Shown here: positions 5,915-7,170 of the stretch, piece after piece
How the letters are laid out: each line of letters starts with the position of its first letter
Position numbering within the stretch: the stretch's first letter is position 1
The notes under the pieces: model-generated
What the model saw: the letters and a program-made list of their open reading frames with translations, nothing else
What the model was told of the DNA's origin: nothing
The model's database searches: none
DNA from: an uncultured Enterocloster sp.
GTDB taxonomy: Bacteria > Bacillota > Clostridia > Lachnospirales > Lachnospiraceae
Length of the DNA: 7,170 nucleotides
Direction of reading: 5' to 3'
Assembly: GCA_944382045.1 (NCBI GenBank)
Contig: CALWMT010000137.1
Location: 1-7,170, forward strand
Translations under genes and position numbers: made by a program

Positions 5915-6622
5915 TCATTCCTCCAAAATCTGTCCGTCTGTTGAAATCGTTACCACCTGCCAGGGAAGCATTTTCCCGCTGGCCTTGAGGGCCTCCCTTA
6001 CTGCGTTCTCGATTCCGCCGCAGCAGGGGACCTCCATCCGCACAACCGTCACGCTCTTGATGCTGTTGGATGCCAGGATCTGGGTCAGCTTTTCGCTGTA
6101 ATCCACGCCGTCCAGCTTGGGGCAGCCGATGAGAGTGATTTTATTCTTCATAAAGCGGCTGTGGAAATTCCCATAGGCGTAGGCTGTGCAGTCCGCCGCC
6201 ACCAGCAGGCGGGCATTTTCAAAATAGGGGGCCTTCACCGGGGCCAGCTTGATCTGCACCGGCCACTGGGAGAGACAGCCCTCCTTCTCCCGAGAGGCTG
6301 CCGCTGCCGTCCCAGGCACAGCCCTGTCAGCCGCCGCCCCAGACACAGCCCTGTCAGCTGCCGCCCCAGGCACAGCCCCGTCGGCTGCCGCCTTAGCCGC
6401 CAGCACCGCAGCCTCGTCATAGGCAGGGGCCTCCCTCTCCTCAAAGGATATGGCTCCTGTGGGACAGGCTGGCAGGCAGTCCCCCAGACCGTCACAGTAG
6501 TCCTCACGGGTCAGCCTGGCTATTCCGTCTATCATCTTTATAGCGCCCTCGTGGCAGGCGCTTGCGCAGGCGCCGCAGCCGCTGCATTTTTCCTCATCAA
6601 TGCGAATGATTCTTCTTATCAT
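5915..6622 (-). CDS. Ferredoxin-like Fe-S protein with Cys-rich C-terminal domain
   Basis: This 235-residue cytoplasmic protein has a two-cluster ferredoxin domain (about 3-60), an Ala-rich repeat linker (about 70-110) and a conserved-looking C-terminal domain (about 115-235). Cluster 1 is canonical: Cys13-x2-Cys16-x2-Cys19-x3-Cys23. In the second motif (Cys43, Cys49, Cys53-Pro) the expected second Cys is Leu46, so it may hold a [3Fe-4S] cluster. The C-terminal domain has SQWPVQ, APYF, DCTAYAYGNF (Cys145), GCPKLD (Cys167) and VPCCGG (Cys200, Cys201). From memory this matches a widespread family of ferredoxin proteins in anaerobes whose C-terminal function is not defined. The ATG at 6622 has AAGGAGG at 7 nt. 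It is the first gene of the operon with hcp, 2 bp apart under the preferred hcp start, and likely supplies electrons to Hcp; that role is inferred from position. Confidence 0.9.
   Translation of the reverse strand: MIRRIIRIDEEKCSGCGACASACHEGAIKMIDGIARLTREDYCDGLGDCLPACPTGAISFEEREAPAYDEAAVLAAKAAADGAVPGAAADRAVSGAAADRAVPGTAAAASREKEGCLSQWPVQIKLAPVKAPYFENARLLVAADCTAYAYGNFHSRFMKNKITLIGCPKLDGVDYSEKLTQILASNSIKSVTVVRMEVPCCGGIENAVREALKASGKMLPWQVVTISTDGQILEE
6302..6382 (-). repeat. Three 27-bp in-frame tandem repeats in the ferredoxin linker
   Basis: Residues 81-107 consist of three 9-residue units, DGAVPGAAA, DRAVSGAAA and DRAVPGTAA. They are encoded by 27-bp DNA units that are nearly identical, for example the CCAGGCACAG/CCAGACACAG blocks at 6312, 6339 and 6366. 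The unit length is a multiple of three, so gain or loss of units keeps the frame. The repeat lies between the Fe-S domain and the C-terminal domain, where a flexible Ala-rich linker would tolerate length change. Confidence 0.88.
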
Positions 6623-6634
6623 GTCTCTGCCTCC

Positions 6635-6663
6635 TTGACTTTATGCGCCTATCATAGTATACT
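6635..6663 (+). promoter_or_regulatory. Promoter of the Crp/Fnr-family gene
   Basis: TTGACT (6635-6640) and TATACT (6658-6663) each match five of six consensus bases and are 17 nt apart. The predicted start is near 6670, giving a leader of about 37 nt. The -35 overlaps the ribosome binding site region of the divergent ferredoxin gene. The palindrome at 6679-6692 lies about +10 to +23 from this start, where a bound protein would block transcription. Confidence 0.65.
6651..6661 (-). promoter_or_regulatory. Promoter -10 region of the ferredoxin-hcp operon
   Basis: On the minus strand two overlapping -10 candidates occur: TATGAT (6656 down to 6651) and TATACT (6661 down to 6656). Neither has a good -35; the hexamer 17 nt before TATGAT is CGTACT. 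A good -10 without a -35 is typical of activator-dependent promoters. With TATGAT, transcription would start near 6644, 22 nt before the ferredoxin ATG, and the palindrome centre would be at about -41.5. Confidence 0.55.
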
Positions 6664-6678
6664 GTGGCCAAAAAGTAC

Positions 6679-6692
6679 GTTGGAATTCCAAC
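6679..6692. promoter_or_regulatory. Perfect 14-bp palindrome, candidate Crp/Fnr-family operator
   Basis: GTTGGAATTCCAAC is a perfect inverted repeat. Its 5-4-5 layout (GTTGG-AATT-CCAAC) has the same spacing as an Fnr box (TTGAT-N4-ATCAA), with different half-site bases. It lies in the 84-bp gap between the divergent Crp/Fnr-family gene and the ferredoxin-hcp operon, at a class II activator position for the latter. Binding by the neighbouring regulator is inferred from context. Confidence 0.6.
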
Positions 6693-6706
6693 AAACGGAG
6701 AAAATA

Positions 6707-7170
6707 ATGGAGGAAAATTTTGAGATTTTGTCCCAGTGTCCTCTTTTTTCCAGCATCGGCAGGGAGGATCTTGAGAGCATGCTCCAGTGTCTGGGAGCCC
6801 GAAGGGTTTTCTATGAGAAAAATCAGCACGTATTCCTGGAGGGAGATCCTGCACGCTGGGTAGGCGTGGTGCTCTCCGGCGGAGTGCAGATTATCCGCGA
6901 GGATCTGGATGGAAACCGGAGTATCCTGGCGTCCGCTGGGCCAGGTGAGCTCTTCGGTGAGGTATTTGCCTGCGCCGGGCTTGACCAACTCCCAGTGACG
7001 GTAACGGCCATCGCGGACAGCCATATCCTCCGGCTGTCCTGCCGGCGGATCATAGAGACCTGCAGCCAGTCCTGCGCCTTCCACAGTCTTCTGATCCAGA
7101 ATCTGCTGCGGATCGTGGCCCGTAAAAATCTAATGCTGAACCAGAAAATTGAGTTTATTTCCAAGCGAAG
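6707..7170 (+). CDS. Crp/Fnr-family transcriptional regulator, C-terminus outside window
   Basis: The open frame runs from ATG at 6707 (GGAG 6 nt upstream) through the window end, giving 154 residues without a stop. Residues about 9-112 form a cyclic-nucleotide-binding-like beta-barrel (PLFSSI; EGDPARWVGVVLSGGVQI; GPGELFGEVFACAG), followed by the start of the long dimer helix (about 124-154, with RKNLMLNQKIEFISKR). The helix-turn-helix should lie just beyond the edge. The segment after the PGELFGE loop reads LDQLPVTVTA and lacks the Arg-Ser pair with which Crp holds cAMP, so cAMP is an unlikely ligand. The N-terminus has no four-Cys cluster motif as in Fnr. Divergence from hcp recalls HcpR-type regulators of nitrosative stress; the exact subfamily is inference. 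Confidence 0.92.
   Translation, partial: MEENFEILSQCPLFSSIGREDLESMLQCLGARRVFYEKNQHVFLEGDPARWVGVVLSGGVQIIREDLDGNRSILASAGPGELFGEVFACAGLDQLPVTVTAIADSHILRLSCRRIIETCSQSCAFHSLLIQNLLRIVARKNLMLNQKIEFISKR

Overview
The window looks like chromosomal DNA from an anaerobic, GC-rich Firmicute of the class Clostridia, most likely a Lachnospiraceae-type gut bacterium. The grounds are strong AGGAGG-type ribosome binding sites, a Gram-positive lipoprotein, a class B sortase, a DUF1292 protein, a clostridial-style ferredoxin/Hcp pair, and an rRNA-type promoter with A-tract upstream elements. No insertion sequence, phage gene, CRISPR array or integrase is visible. The genus cannot be fixed from this sequence alone.

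Left edge (1-264): read on the minus strand, this holds a strong stable-RNA promoter (three phased A-tracts, TTGACA, extended -10), a short hairpin at the predicted transcript start, and a CTTTGAAAACAGAACA block like those upstream of 16S/23S genes in Firmicutes. The RNA gene itself lies outside the window. Degenerate GC-rich repeats separate it from the next gene.

265-2465 (minus): a two-component system, an OmpR/PhoB-family response regulator followed by a membrane histidine kinase, with start and stop codons overlapping. Its promoter region carries two TTCACA direct repeats in 11-bp phase, a candidate site for autoregulation. Divergent from it is a 76-residue predicted lipoprotein of unknown function (2714-2944, plus).

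2945-4256: the lipoprotein gene and a class B sortase gene converge on a shared bidirectional terminator. The sortase is the second gene of a pair with a very acidic DUF1292 protein, joined by an ATGA overlap. A candidate promoter for the pair lies inside the 3' end of hcp.

4302-7170: a probable nitrosative-stress module. A ferredoxin-like Fe-S protein and the hybrid cluster protein Hcp form a two-gene minus-strand operon. A Crp/Fnr-family regulator, cut off by the window end, is transcribed divergently. The 84-bp gap holds two overlapping divergent promoters and a perfect 14-bp palindrome, GTTGGAATTCCAAC, with Fnr-box geometry. Its centre falls at about -41.5 of the ferredoxin-hcp promoter and just downstream of the regulator's own predicted start. 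This suggests a switch in which the regulator activates the operon and represses itself, and it is the most informative regulatory structure in the window.
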